Below, one piece after another: positions 1 through 8,027 of a stretch of DNA of 64,000 nt. The stretch spans positions 2,261,001 to 2,325,000 of the forward strand of contig NZ_CP083746.1 in NCBI RefSeq assembly GCF_020151015.1, given 5' to 3'. The first letter of the stretch is position 1; the number at the start of each line of letters is the position of its first letter. The position numbers and the translations under genes were made by a program. This DNA comes from Pseudomonas sp. p1(2021b). Lineage in GTDB: Bacteria > Pseudomonadota > Gammaproteobacteria > Pseudomonadales > Pseudomonadaceae. The notes beneath the pieces are model-generated. The model had not been told where the DNA came from, did no database searches, and worked only from the letters and a program-made list of their open reading frames with translations.

Positions 1-1
1 C

Positions 2-1666
2 CGCGAAATGGCCAACGCCGGCCAACAAGGCCGACACCTTCCGCATGTCACCCCCTTCGACAGCACCACCTACACCTCGTACATGCGCACGTACCGCTAC
101 GACACCGCAGGCAACCTGCTCCAGATCCGTCACAGCGCCCCCGCCACGAACCACAACTACACCACCGACGTCACCGTCAGCGACCGCAGCAACCGGGCCG
201 TGTTGAGCTCGATGACGAAGGCCTCGTCGGCTGTCGAGGCGCTGTTCACTCCGGGCGGGCAGCAGGCCGTGCTGTTGCCGGGGCAACCACTGGCCTGGAG
301 CTCGCGAGCCGAGCTCGAGCAGGTCGTGTCGGTGAAGCGCGAAGGAGGTACGGACGACTGCGAAAGCTACCGCTATGACAACCATAGCCAGCGTGTGCTG
401 AAAGCCAGTACCCAGCGAACGGCCCGCTGCACTCAGTCCCAGCGAGTGATCTACCTGCCAGGGCTGGAGCTGCGTACCCACACCAATGGCGACACGCTCA
501 CGCAAGACCTGCAGGTGATGACGGTCGGGGAGGCCGGTCGTGCGCAAGTGCGGGTACTGCACTGGCAGGCAGGAAAACCCGACGATCTCGCGAACGATCA
601 ACTGCGCTACAGCTACGACAACCTGCTGGGCAGCAGCGCGCTGGAGGTCGATGGCGCCGGCAACCTGATCAGCCAGGAAGAGTACTACCCCTTTGGCGGC
701 ACGGCGGTATGGGCTGCGCGTAATGAAGTCGAGGCAAGCTACAAGACCGTGCGCTATTCAGGCAAAGAGCGCGATGCCACTGGGCTGTATTACTACGGGT
801 ATCGCTATTACCAGCCTTGGGCAGGGCGATGGCTGAGTGCAGATCCCGCGGGTGCTCTAGATGGGCTAAACCTCTTTTGTATGGTTAGGAACAACCCAGC
901 TACCTACCTTGACCCTGATGGTCGAGTGACCATTAAGAATCATTCGGTCGCGGACGGAGCATTGCTAACGGAGCTGTTTGAAGATGGTCATGTGTTGTAT
1001 GGTCTGAGGGCGCCAATATTGTCAGCTGTGTCTGAATTGATGAGTTCCGGTTTTAGGTCGGTAGGGGGCGAGGGTGGGCAAAAGACAAATATATTTTATC
1101 AAGGGCAAATGACCGATGGCGTGTGGGATGGGGCGCTTCGGCCTACAAAATATTCGTCCGATGCCGATATAGAGCGAGGGTTCAATGACGCTGGAAGAGT
1201 CTTGGGGTTCAAAAGGTTTCTCAAAGGGCACCCTAGGTACAATGTTCGGAACCAGAGTGATGCAAAGCGTTTGAAGTGTACCTATTCTAAAGATGTCCAT
1301 GTGGGGCTTTGGAAACGAACAAGCAAGGCGGGGCTTGAGTTCCAGCTTCTTGTGCGCAAGGCTCCGGTTCACTTTTTGATGGACGGTCTTGAAATAAACG
1401 AGATTGTTTCGAAGCAAGGAGGCGGTGGTCAAAGTGTGACGGCCAGTGAACTTCGCTGGTTGTATCGGCGCCGAGAGCTTCTGGATGTCAAGGGAAATGT
1501 GTTTTTTTATCGGGGCGGTAAGAAAATATCCCATGCCGAAGTGTTTGGAGACCCACAGTGGCAGAGGTATATCCCGAAAGAACGGTCCTGTCAGCAGGGC
1601 AATGGGCGCAGGTCTAATGGAGTGTTTGGTGCGTTGAGGAGGTATATTCGAAGTCGTTTTCAATAA
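2..1666 (+). CDS. TccC/RHS-type toxin, C-terminal part (5' end outside window)
   Basis: The frame is open to the left edge, so this is the 3' part of a larger gene; the first in-window ATG (position 8) is probably internal. YD-type repeats (YRYDTAGNL, YSYDNLLGSS) lead into a classical RHS core with YYPFGGT, RYSGKERD and GLYYYGYRYY, ending at DPDG near residue 302 counted from position 8. This arrangement is typical of TccC components of insecticidal toxin complexes and of RHS polymorphic toxins, where the core cleaves itself and releases a variable C-terminal effector. The roughly 250-residue tail after DPDG is the presumed effector. It is visibly more AT-rich than the core, with many ATA, TTT and TTG codons, as expected for exchangeable tips. 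It contains a VTASELRWLYRRR stretch that I recall from other Pseudomonas RHS tips. I see no catalytic motif in it. No immunity gene follows, which suits a TccC better than an antibacterial RHS. Confidence 0.85.
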   Translation, partial: REMANAGQQGRHLPHVTPFDSTTYTSYMRTYRYDTAGNLLQIRHSAPATNHNYTTDVTVSDRSNRAVLSSMTKASSAVEALFTPGGQQAVLLPGQPLAWSSRAELEQVVSVKREGGTDDCESYRYDNHSQRVLKASTQRTARCTQSQRVIYLPGLELRTHTNGDTLTQDLQVMTVGEAGRAQVRVLHWQAGKPDDLANDQLRYSYDNLLGSSALEVDGAGNLISQEEYYPFGGTAVWAARNEVEASYKTVRYSGKERDATGLYYYGYRYYQPWAGRWLSADPAGALDGLNLFCMVRNNPATYLDPDGRVTIKNHSVADGALLTELFEDGHVLYGLRAPILSAVSELMSSGFRSVGGEGGQKTNIFYQGQMTDGVWDGALRPTKYSSDADIERGFNDAGRVLGFKRFLKGHPRYNVRNQSDAKRLKCTYSKDVHVGLWKRTSKAGLEFQLLVRKAPVHFLMDGLEINEIVSKQGGGGQSVTASELRWLYRRRELLDVKGNVFFYRGGKKISHAEVFGDPQWQRYIPKERSCQQGNGRRSNGVFGALRRYIRSRFQ

Positions 1667-1776
1667 TGCGTATAAGCATCAGCAGGATGGGTGAGACTAC
1701 CAACGATTGGGTCGGTTCAGACAGTCGAAGAATTTCAAGGTTGCCTTGATTGCGGCGTTCAAGTGGTTTTGTTGCA
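1667..1776. other. Short convergent intergenic spacer
   Basis: These 110 bases separate the toxin stop from the fpvF stop on the other strand. I see no convincing hairpin-plus-T-run terminator and no ORF with a plausible start here. Confidence 0.5.
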
Positions 1777-2655
1777 TCATCGATCCAACGCCCCCACCAC
1801 CTGCTCGACACTAACCTTCAAACCACCAATGGCATCCTCCGGCTCGCTGTCGATCACCACCAGCCGGGCGCCACCGGCCGCGATCGCGGCGGCCAGGGCC
1901 GGCTCTGGCTGGCGATGGTGCAGCACCAGCGCGACGTCCTGGGCCTTGAGGTTGTCGGTCAGCGCTTCCAGTGTGGCTGCGTCCCATTGGTCACCGGCGG
2001 GCAGTGGCTGCTCCACCCTGTCCAGGTTCAGGCCGCTAGCCAGGTAGCTCAAGCGTTCGGACAGGCTGACCACGCTGAGATTGTCGATCTCGGCCAGGCG
2101 TGCCTGCGACTCGGCGGCCAGGGCCAGCAGTTGGCGCTTGAGGCCGGCCAGGTTGGCCTGGATCTTGTCCTTGTCGCCGGGCGACAGGCGCTCCAGGTCA
2201 TTGGCCAGCACATCGGCCATGCGCCCCAGGTTGGTCGGGTTGAGCCAGGGGTAGCGGGCGAAGGCTTCGTCGCCCTGGACCGCGATGCCCGGCAGGGCGC
2301 CGTCCACCGGGCGTGCGGCATCGATCTCGACGATGCGGATATTGCTGCGCCGGGCCATGGGGTAGAGCGGGTCGTCGCGCCAGATCGAGCGCAGGCCGAT
2401 CACCGCGTCGGCCTGCTGTGCGGCCTTGTGCAGGCTGGCTCCGCCGCGACCGCTGAAATACGACGGCTGGCGTGTGGCCGGCAGGTTGGCCGGGGCGGCG
2501 CGCTTGAGCTGCACCGAGGTGCCCTCGAGCAAGGCGGCCGCCAGGCTGTGGGTCACCGGCAAGGTGGTCAGCACTTCGCTGCCGGCGGCGTGGGCGAAGC
2601 TGGGCAGGCCGGCCAGGGCGAGGGCCAGGATCAGGTGCTTGAAGTTCAGGGTCAT
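1777..2655 (-). CDS. fpvF: FpvF-like periplasmic metal-binding protein
   Basis: A 292-residue protein with a signal peptide (about residues 1-23, ending SFAHA) and the fold of metal ABC transporter binding proteins of the ZnuA type. It is the last gene of the fpvGHJKCDEF operon. In P. aeruginosa FpvF, with FpvC, binds ferri-pyoverdine or its products in the periplasm during iron release; that role is carried over from the family and from operon order. The open frame extends far upstream, but the start at 2655 is chosen because it begins the signal peptide and overlaps the fpvE stop by 4 bases (ATGA). The protein is a weaker match to ZnuA than the other binding protein of the operon (4291-5193). 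Confidence 0.85.
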   Translation of the reverse strand: MTLNFKHLILALALAGLPSFAHAAGSEVLTTLPVTHSLAAALLEGTSVQLKRAAPANLPATRQPSYFSGRGGASLHKAAQQADAVIGLRSIWRDDPLYPMARRSNIRIVEIDAARPVDGALPGIAVQGDEAFARYPWLNPTNLGRMADVLANDLERLSPGDKDKIQANLAGLKRQLLALAAESQARLAEIDNLSVVSLSERLSYLASGLNLDRVEQPLPAGDQWDAATLEALTDNLKAQDVALVLHHRQPEPALAAAIAAGGARLVVIDSEPEDAIGGLKVSVEQVVGALDR

Positions 2656-3551
2656 GCCGGGGTTCCTTGCAGACGAGGGACGAGGGCGCGGGCCAGGGCC
2701 GCGAGGGCGAAGCAGGCGCCCGCGACCAGGATGATCGCCGCGCCCGACGGCACGGGCAGGTCGAAGACGATGGGTAGCAGGATGCCCAGCACGGTGCTGA
2801 GGGTGGCGATGGTCACCGCGATGAAGAAAAAGCCCTTGAGCGACTGGCTGACCAGGCGCGCTGCCGCCGCCGGGATCACCAGCAGGGCGCCGACCAGGAT
2901 TGCCCCGATCACCTTCACCGAGGCCACGGTGACCAAGGTCACCAGCACCACGAACAGGTAGTCCAGGGACTTCACCGCCACCCCGCGTACCGCCGCCAAC
3001 TGCGGGTTGAAGCTGGCCAGCATGATGCGGTTGTACAGCGGCAAGGCCAGCGCCAGGACCAGCATCGCGACGATGCCCAGCACCACCAGGTCCTGGCCGC
3101 TGACCGTCAGCACCGAGCCGAACAGCACGTTCTCCAGGATATGCACGTTGATCTTGCCGGCCAGCATCAACAGCAGGCTCGCACCCAAGGCCAGGGACAC
3201 CGAGAGGAACACGCCGATCAGGGTATCCGGCGACAACCCGGTGCGGTTGCGCAGGAAATTGAGCAGCAGACCGAACAGCAGGCAATAACCGAACAGGCTG
3301 CCGTAGGGCCCGGTATAGGGCTCGCCGAGCAGGATGCCGATGGCCACGCCGGTCAGCGCGGCATGGCCGACCGCCTCGGAGAAGAAGGCAAAGCGCTTGA
3401 CCACCACCAGGGTACCCAGGCCGCCCAGCACGGGGCCGATCATCAGGCCGGCGAGCAGGGCGTTGATCACGAAGCCGTAGGCCAGCGCCTCCGGCAGATA
3501 GCCTGCCGTGGCCCAGCCCTGGATCAGTTGACGGAAGGTTTCATCGCTCAT
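2652..3551 (-). CDS. fpvE: FpvE-like metal ABC transporter permease
   Basis: A 299-residue inner-membrane permease of the ABC-3 (ZnuB/manganese-zinc) family with seven to eight hydrophobic segments. The first lies around residues 20-45, after a short hydrophilic N-terminus starting MSDETF. The GHAALTGVAIG segment is a family-typical conserved stretch near the second membrane helix. With FpvD (ATPase) and the binding proteins FpvC and FpvF it forms the transporter that moves iron released from pyoverdine across the inner membrane. The start at 3551 shares a base with the fpvD stop (ATGA overlap), indicating translational coupling; a longer in-frame extension to 3710 is rejected. Confidence 0.9.
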   Translation of the reverse strand: MSDETFRQLIQGWATAGYLPEALAYGFVINALLAGLMIGPVLGGLGTLVVVKRFAFFSEAVGHAALTGVAIGILLGEPYTGPYGSLFGYCLLFGLLLNFLRNRTGLSPDTLIGVFLSVSLALGASLLLMLAGKINVHILENVLFGSVLTVSGQDLVVLGIVAMLVLALALPLYNRIMLASFNPQLAAVRGVAVKSLDYLFVVLVTLVTVASVKVIGAILVGALLVIPAAAARLVSQSLKGFFFIAVTIATLSTVLGILLPIVFDLPVPSGAAIILVAGACFALAALARALVPRLQGTPA

Positions 3552-4294
3552 CAGGCCAGGCACTCGCTGCGAGGGTGGACGGAAAACAGGCCCAGCAGGC
3601 GTTCCGGAGTCAGGGCCTGGGCAGGCGGGGCGTCGAACAGTACCTGGCGGCTCAGGCCGGTGGCCCGGTCGGCCAGGCGCAGCACTGCCTCCAGGTCGTG
3701 CTCGATCCACAGCACCGTGGTACCGGCCTGGCGCCAGGCCTGCAGCAGCTGCTCGAACACCTGGATGCCTGCTTCGTCGAGGGCCGCCATGGGCTCGTCG
3801 AGCACCAACAGTTGTGGGTCGGGAATCAGGCCCTGGGCCAGCAGCACACGCTGGCGTTCGCCACCGGACAGCGCGCCCATGCGCCGCTTGCGTTTGTCGA
3901 GCATGCCGACCCGTGCCAGGGCCGCATCAATGGCGGGCCGGGCGTGGCGAGCCAGGCCGAGGAAGGCCGGGCGCTGCTGGCACAGGGCAGCCATGAAGTC
4001 GTCCACGGTCATCGGCAGGCCCCGGTCGAACTCCAGGGCCTGGGGCACGTAGCCGATCACCTCGCGTGGCCCTGGCCAGTGCAAGGTGAGCCGGCCCTGG
4101 TGGGGCATCTGCCCGAGCAAGGTCTTGACCAGCGAACTCTTGCCGCCGCCGTTGGGGCCGACGATGGCGTGCACGCTGCCGGGGGCCACGCTGAAACACA
4201 CCTGTTCGAGGATGCGTGTACGCCCCAGGGTCAGGTCGATGCCGTCGAAGTCGATGCGCGGCCCGCAGGCGGCAGTGAGGTTGGCGGCGGTCAC
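3551..4294 (-). CDS. fpvD: FpvD-like metal ABC transporter ATPase
   Basis: A 247-residue ABC ATPase of the manganese/zinc/iron chelate class. Walker A is GPNGGGKS at residues 46-53, the signature LSGGE at 142-146, and Walker B with its catalytic glutamate LLVLDEP at about 162-168. It energises the FpvE permease. Both ends overlap neighbouring genes by 1-4 bases (fpvC upstream, fpvE downstream), so the cassette is read as one transcript. Membership of the Fpv system rather than a plain zinc transporter rests on the surrounding fpvG-K genes and the adjacent pyoverdine synthetases. Confidence 0.92.
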   Translation of the reverse strand: MTAANLTAACGPRIDFDGIDLTLGRTRILEQVCFSVAPGSVHAIVGPNGGGKSSLVKTLLGQMPHQGRLTLHWPGPREVIGYVPQALEFDRGLPMTVDDFMAALCQQRPAFLGLARHARPAIDAALARVGMLDKRKRRMGALSGGERQRVLLAQGLIPDPQLLVLDEPMAALDEAGIQVFEQLLQAWRQAGTTVLWIEHDLEAVLRLADRATGLSRQVLFDAPPAQALTPERLLGLFSVHPRSECLA

Positions 4295-5193
4295 GTGCGG
4301 GTCTCCTGGATGGCGCGCACCACGGTGTCGAGGTTGCGCTTCATCTCCACTTCGTACTTGCCCTGGGTGTACTCGCCGTAGGAGATATGGGTCAGCGGGT
4401 AGATGCGCACACCCGCCTCGCGCTGAATGGTCTCGACGTACGCGGACGGGAAGTCCATCTCCGAGAAGATCACCTGCACGTCCAGGGCCTTGAGCTGGTC
4501 GATGGTCTTCTTCAACTGGGCCGGGCTCGGCTCGATGCCATGGGCCGGCTCCACCACCGCGGTCACCTCCAGGCCGAAGTCGCGCACCAGGTAGTCATAG
4601 GCGGCATGGATGGTGGCCACGCGCAACGAGGCCTGCGGCGCCTGGGCGACCTTGGCCAGCGCCTCGGCGCGCAGCGTACGCAGGCGCTTGGCGTAGGCGC
4701 GGGCGTTGCTGCGGTAGAAGGCTGCGTTGTCCGGGTCGAGGGTGCCCAGCTCGCGGGCGATGTTGTTGACCTGGGCGATGGTGGCGCTGATCGACAGGAA
4801 GGTGTGTGGGTTGACCACCTTGCCCGCACCCCGGGCCGCGATGCCGGTGGCGGCCAGCAGCGGCACGTTGGCGTTGGACTCGATGGTCTTGATGCCGGGC
4901 TTTTCGCTGGCAGCGATCATGCGGTCGGCGAAGTCGTCGTGACCCACACCGTTGAGCACGATCACGTCCAGGGTGCCGATGCGCTTGATGTCCTCGGCCC
5001 GTGGCTCGTAGGCATGGGGGTTGAAGCCGGCCGGAATCAGCGGCACCACCTCGGCCTTGTCGCCCACGATGTTGCTCACATAGCTGTAGTAGGGGTGCAG
5101 GGTGATGCCAATGCGCAGGGGCTTGCCGTTGTCGGCCAGGGCCAGGACGGGCAGGGCGCAGGCCAGGAGCAGGGCGAGGGCGGAGCGGAGCAT
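4291..5193 (-). CDS. fpvC: FpvC-like periplasmic metal-binding protein
   Basis: A 300-residue ZnuA/TroA-type binding protein with a signal peptide (residues 1-20, ending VLALA). Conserved histidine-bearing motifs of the family are present: LHPYYS, GFNPHAYEP, VNPHTFL and TIHAAYDY. The charged, His-rich loop of true high-affinity zinc binders is absent. In P. aeruginosa FpvC binds ferri-pyoverdine or its products in the periplasm and works with FpvF. The gene overlaps fpvD by 4 bases and starts 15 bases after the fpvK stop. Having two binding proteins for one permease/ATPase pair is a hallmark of the Fpv transporter. Confidence 0.9.
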   Translation of the reverse strand: MLRSALALLLACALPVLALADNGKPLRIGITLHPYYSYVSNIVGDKAEVVPLIPAGFNPHAYEPRAEDIKRIGTLDVIVLNGVGHDDFADRMIAASEKPGIKTIESNANVPLLAATGIAARGAGKVVNPHTFLSISATIAQVNNIARELGTLDPDNAAFYRSNARAYAKRLRTLRAEALAKVAQAPQASLRVATIHAAYDYLVRDFGLEVTAVVEPAHGIEPSPAQLKKTIDQLKALDVQVIFSEMDFPSAYVETIQREAGVRIYPLTHISYGEYTQGKYEVEMKRNLDTVVRAIQETRT

Positions 5194-5208
5194 GGGGAGT
5201 CCTTGGGT

Positions 5209-5778
5209 TCAGTGGCGGTGTTGGCGGGTGACCCCGGCGTCGTAATGGCTGACCACCTGTTGCCAGCCTGCGGCGATCAGCGCGGCGGGGGCGAGGTCGT
5301 CGGGTACCAGGGCGCTGCGGTCGCGCCGTAGCCAGACGTCGGCCGGTTGCCCCTGGCTTGAGGGCAGGATCAACAGGAAGCTGCCGGCGACCGCGGCATC
5401 CTGGCTACGGCCCAGGTACGCGCCGCCTGGCAACCTTTGCCAGTGATGCTGCCCGCGGCGCTGGCTGCTGGCGTCATGGGTGAAGGGCGGCAGACCGTCC
5501 TCGGCCAAGGCCTCGACGGCCGGCAGGTGGCCGCTGTCTTCGTGCAACAGCTGGATTTCTTCGACCGCCACCCAGAGGTCGGTGTAGATACCTTGCTCGG
5601 CCGCGCTGAGGTCGCGGCGGGCGTCGATCTGGTGGCTGGCGATGGCCACCTCGTCCTGGCGTTCGCCGCGCAGCGCCACCACCGTGGCGGCAAGGGCGAC
5701 GATCAACAAGGCACTGAGCAGCACGTAGAGGGTTTCGTGCCCGGCGCCGGCGGGGCGCACCACCTGGGCGCGGCTCAT
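5209..5778 (-). CDS. fpvK: FpvK-like membrane-anchored protein of the pyoverdine iron-release system
   Basis: A 189-residue protein with a single N-terminal membrane segment (about residues 16-38, TLYVLLSALLIVALAATVVAL) and a soluble, probably periplasmic remainder. It has no recognised catalytic motif. It matches FpvK by size, topology and its position between the fpvJ-like and fpvC-like genes. In P. aeruginosa, deleting fpvG, H, J and K impairs iron release from ferri-pyoverdine, with FpvG as the reductase and the others as helpers. The start overlaps the end of fpvJ by 4 bases. Confidence 0.8.
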   Translation of the reverse strand: MSRAQVVRPAGAGHETLYVLLSALLIVALAATVVALRGERQDEVAIASHQIDARRDLSAAEQGIYTDLWVAVEEIQLLHEDSGHLPAVEALAEDGLPPFTHDASSQRRGQHHWQRLPGGAYLGRSQDAAVAGSFLLILPSSQGQPADVWLRRDRSALVPDDLAPAALIAAGWQQVVSHYDAGVTRQHRH

Positions 5779-6092
5779 GGCGCAGCGATGTCGGCATGGT
5801 CGACTTCCACCACATGCCCGGGGCCGGCGTCGAACAGCACGTAGAATTCACCGTCAGGGCGCGTGAAGGTCAGGGTCGAGTCATCGCCCAGCTTGCCGCC
5901 GACCAGTACCTGCTCATCGTAGCCGATCACATCCAGCGTCACCCCGGGGGCGCCGCTGCCATCGGAAAAACCACCCTTGCAGGTGATCTGCTCGCCGGAT
6001 TCGGTGCATTCGCACATCGGGTTGTGGGCCATTGCCGGCGTCGCGGCCAGGGCCAAGAGCGGCAGGGCGAGCCTGCGCAGCAGTGGTTTCAT
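5775..6092 (-). CDS. fpvJ: FpvJ-like small periplasmic protein
   Basis: A 105-residue exported protein with a signal peptide (about residues 1-22, ending TPAMA). The mature N-terminus carries three cysteines (CECTESGEQITC) that could form a disulphide or bind metal; that is an inference. The start at 6092 is chosen because it begins the signal sequence and overlaps the fpvH stop as ATGA. The gene corresponds in order and size to FpvJ, an accessory factor for ferri-pyoverdine reduction in the periplasm. Its biochemical role is unknown to me. Confidence 0.78.
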   Translation of the reverse strand: MKPLLRRLALPLLALAATPAMAHNPMCECTESGEQITCKGGFSDGSGAPGVTLDVIGYDEQVLVGGKLGDDSTLTFTRPDGEFYVLFDAGPGHVVEVDHADIAAP

Positions 6093-6628
6093 TGCTTGCC
6101 TCCTTGTTGCTCGAGCCAGGCGACGGTAGCTGGCGATGCCTTGGCCAGTGGGACCGAGGCCTGGTGCAGCTGGCCGTCCCAGCCTTCGATGGTGATCCAC
6201 AGGTCAGCGTCAGGGCGGGTACGCGGCGGCACCGGCAGCGAGGTGCCCATGCGGTACGCCGGGCCGAAGAACAGCGTGCCGGCGGCGCGCAGGCTGCGGG
6301 GTTTGCCGACGCGCAGGTAGACAGCCTTGGCGCCCTCGACGCACTGCGTGCACAGCGCGGCGTTGAATGGCTTGAAGTAGCCCGCCGGGCCATTGGGGCG
6401 CGGTGCTTCGTCGCGCAGTTCGGCCAGGTCCAGACGGTAGGGCCCCACCTGGATATCGCGGATCAGGTTGGCCCCCAGACCGGCATCGCCGCGAAACAGC
6501 TTGGCGTCGGCAAAGTACTTGGGCATGAAGCCCAGGGGGATGAGGATCAGCAGGATGTTCAAGTGGAAACGCCACTTCAGCCAGAACTGCTTCAGCGGGC
6601 TGGCGGGCAGCGTACGTGCCTGGCTCAT
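6089..6628 (-). CDS. fpvH: FpvH-like membrane protein with CxxC motif
   Basis: A 179-residue protein with one predicted membrane helix near the N-terminus (about residues 22-36) and a soluble domain. A CTQC motif lies at residues 93-96, which could be redox-active or metal-binding; the motif is seen, the function inferred. It lies between the FpvG reductase and FpvJ with 4-base overlaps on both sides, so the four accessory genes are tightly coupled. It corresponds to P. aeruginosa FpvH, one of the factors that help FpvG release iron from pyoverdine. Confidence 0.8.
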   Translation of the reverse strand: MSQARTLPASPLKQFWLKWRFHLNILLILIPLGFMPKYFADAKLFRGDAGLGANLIRDIQVGPYRLDLAELRDEAPRPNGPAGYFKPFNAALCTQCVEGAKAVYLRVGKPRSLRAAGTLFFGPAYRMGTSLPVPPRTRPDADLWITIEGWDGQLHQASVPLAKASPATVAWLEQQGGKQ

Positions 6629-7815
6629 GGGCGGGCCTCCACGGTGCTGTGGGTGCGCGGATGGGCCCCGCGCTCGCTACGCTTGAGGGCTGCGGCGGTG
6701 GCCTGGGCGGTGCGCTTGGTCCAGATCAGCAGGCCGCTGAACACCATCAGGGTCAGGATCAGGCCGAAGAAAGCCCAGACCAGCTTGATCGCCAGCCCGC
6801 CGAAGTCGCCGGTGTGCAACGGGCGCATGGACTCGGTGACGAATTCCAGGGCCGAGCGGTCGCCGAGCAGGAACTGGCTGTCGACATTACGGGTATAGGG
6901 GTTGACCTCGGCGGTCTGGAACATCAGCGGGTACCAGCCACGCCCGCCCAGGCTGATGTGGCTGTAGGCGGTGCCCGGCAGGGTGATGAAGCTGATCTCC
7001 AGGCCCGGGATGGCCTGCTGGGCGATGCGTGCGGCTTCGTCCAGGTCGATGCGTGGTGCCGGGCTGCCGTCGGTGGTGCGCGGCACCTGCTCGCGGGCGA
7101 TCACCGGCACCACCGGCTCGCTGGAAAGGCTGACATGGTTGTCGCCCAGGATCGCCTGGATCAGGAACCAGGTGCCGGTGATGGAAATGACCGCGATGAA
7201 CCAGATCGACCACAACCCGGCCAGGCGGTGCAGGTCGCCCCAGAAGATGCGCGAGCCTTGGCTGCGGCGCGGCAGCTTGAAGAACCCCTTCCAGAATTTC
7301 TTGTACACCACAAGGCCCGTGACCAGCGAGGCGAGCATCGGCAGGCCGAGCAAGGAGACCAGGTACCAGCCCCAGCTGTAGCCGTTGGTGAAGGGCACCA
7401 GCCACCAGCCGTGCAGGGCACGGGTGAAGGCTTCGAAGTTGAAGTCGGGCATCCTGCCCTGGATGGCGCCGGTGTAAGGGTTGACGTAGAGCGTCGGCGC
7501 GGTGCCGTCGGGGTAGGTCACGGCGGCCTTCAGGGCGAAGTGCGAGCCATCGGGCTGGCTGAGAAAGCGCACGGCCATGTCCGGTTCGGCTTGGTGCAGG
7601 GCATCGAGCACCTGCTGGTAGCTCAGGCGCCGGGCATCGTCGTTGGGCTCGTTGGCGCGCACGTCGGGGTTGGCCAGCCAGACGATCTCCTGGCTGACCA
7701 CCGCGAGCATGCCGGTGAAGCAGACGATCAGCACGAAGAACCAGATCGGCAAGGCGAGCCAGCTGTGGACGAGGAACCACAGTCTGGACTTGGATTTTTT
7801 CGTTTGTCGGGCCAT
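6625..7815 (-). CDS. fpvG: FpvG-like PepSY-type inner-membrane ferri-pyoverdine reductase
   Basis: A 396-residue PepSY-associated transmembrane protein with a first helix at about residues 14-40, two central helices near LPMLASLVTGLVVYKKFWKG, another at IWFIAVISITGTW, and a last helix near VWAFFGLILTLMVFSGLL. Histidines next to the helices (HSWL, LHGWW, LHRLAG) are candidates for haem or electron-transfer ligands, as in related reductases. FpvG reduces ferric iron held by pyoverdine in the periplasm so that it can be released. An in-frame TTG at 7857 would add 14 residues, but the ATG at 7815 begins the lysine-rich cytoplasmic start expected of the family. It is the first gene of the eight-gene operon and is transcribed divergently from the NRPS genes. 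Confidence 0.9.
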   Translation of the reverse strand: MARQTKKSKSRLWFLVHSWLALPIWFFVLIVCFTGMLAVVSQEIVWLANPDVRANEPNDDARRLSYQQVLDALHQAEPDMAVRFLSQPDGSHFALKAAVTYPDGTAPTLYVNPYTGAIQGRMPDFNFEAFTRALHGWWLVPFTNGYSWGWYLVSLLGLPMLASLVTGLVVYKKFWKGFFKLPRRSQGSRIFWGDLHRLAGLWSIWFIAVISITGTWFLIQAILGDNHVSLSSEPVVPVIAREQVPRTTDGSPAPRIDLDEAARIAQQAIPGLEISFITLPGTAYSHISLGGRGWYPLMFQTAEVNPYTRNVDSQFLLGDRSALEFVTESMRPLHTGDFGGLAIKLVWAFFGLILTLMVFSGLLIWTKRTAQATAAALKRSERGAHPRTHSTVEARP

Positions 7816-7873
7816 CGGTCTGTTCTGTTGTAAGGGGAGGGGCGAGCCGAGGCTCAACCATGGGGCTGCAACA

Positions 7874-7892
7874 GATAAGACGAATGAGAATC
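7874..7892 (-). promoter_or_regulatory. Possible Fur box upstream of the fpv operon
   Basis: The 19 bases GATAAGACGAATGAGAATC match the classical Fur consensus GATAATGATAATCATTATC at 12 of 19 positions by eye. The site lies about 60 bases before fpvG and about 135 before the first NRPS gene, so it could serve either direction. Iron repression of both operons is expected from the family. The match is moderate and the element is unproven. Confidence 0.35.
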
Positions 7893-7948
7893 GAAAACCC
7901 GACCGGGTAAATGCAAGAAAATGTTTCAGACAGGTGCCGGCGGCCGTT

Positions 7949-7972
7949 TAATTTTCCCCGTTGGCCATCCGT
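7949..7972 (+). promoter_or_regulatory. PvdS/PfrI-type promoter box before the first NRPS gene
   Basis: TAATT at 7949-7953 is followed after exactly 16 bases by CGT at 7970-7972. The established iron-starvation box for PvdS-type sigma factors is TAAAT-N16/17-CGT, so this is a one-mismatch version. It would place the transcript start near 7980, some 45-50 bases before the NRPS start codon. Exact boxes occur before pvdA and pvdM in this window, which makes the reading plausible. Confidence 0.5.
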
Positions 7973-8027
7973 TTCCCTGGGATATCGACCCTCCAAGGCT
8001 CGTGCCCAATCGAATGGATGACTGCTG

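Noticed and set aside
1022..1663. A 213-codon minus-strand frame over the toxin tail, considered as an immunity gene
   Set aside because: It lies fully antisense to the RHS tail, has no ribosome site and has no recognisable fold. Immunity genes normally lie downstream, not opposite.
1777..5193. Considered as an ordinary zinc (ZnuABC) transporter
   Set aside because: The presence of two binding proteins, the four upstream fpvGHJK-like genes in one overlapping operon, and adjacency to pyoverdine NRPS genes fit the Fpv iron-release transporter better.
7908..7931. TAAAT at 7908-7912 as the -35 of the NRPS promoter
   Set aside because: No CGT lies 16-17 bases downstream. The TAATT-N16-CGT at 7949-7972 has the right geometry despite one mismatch.
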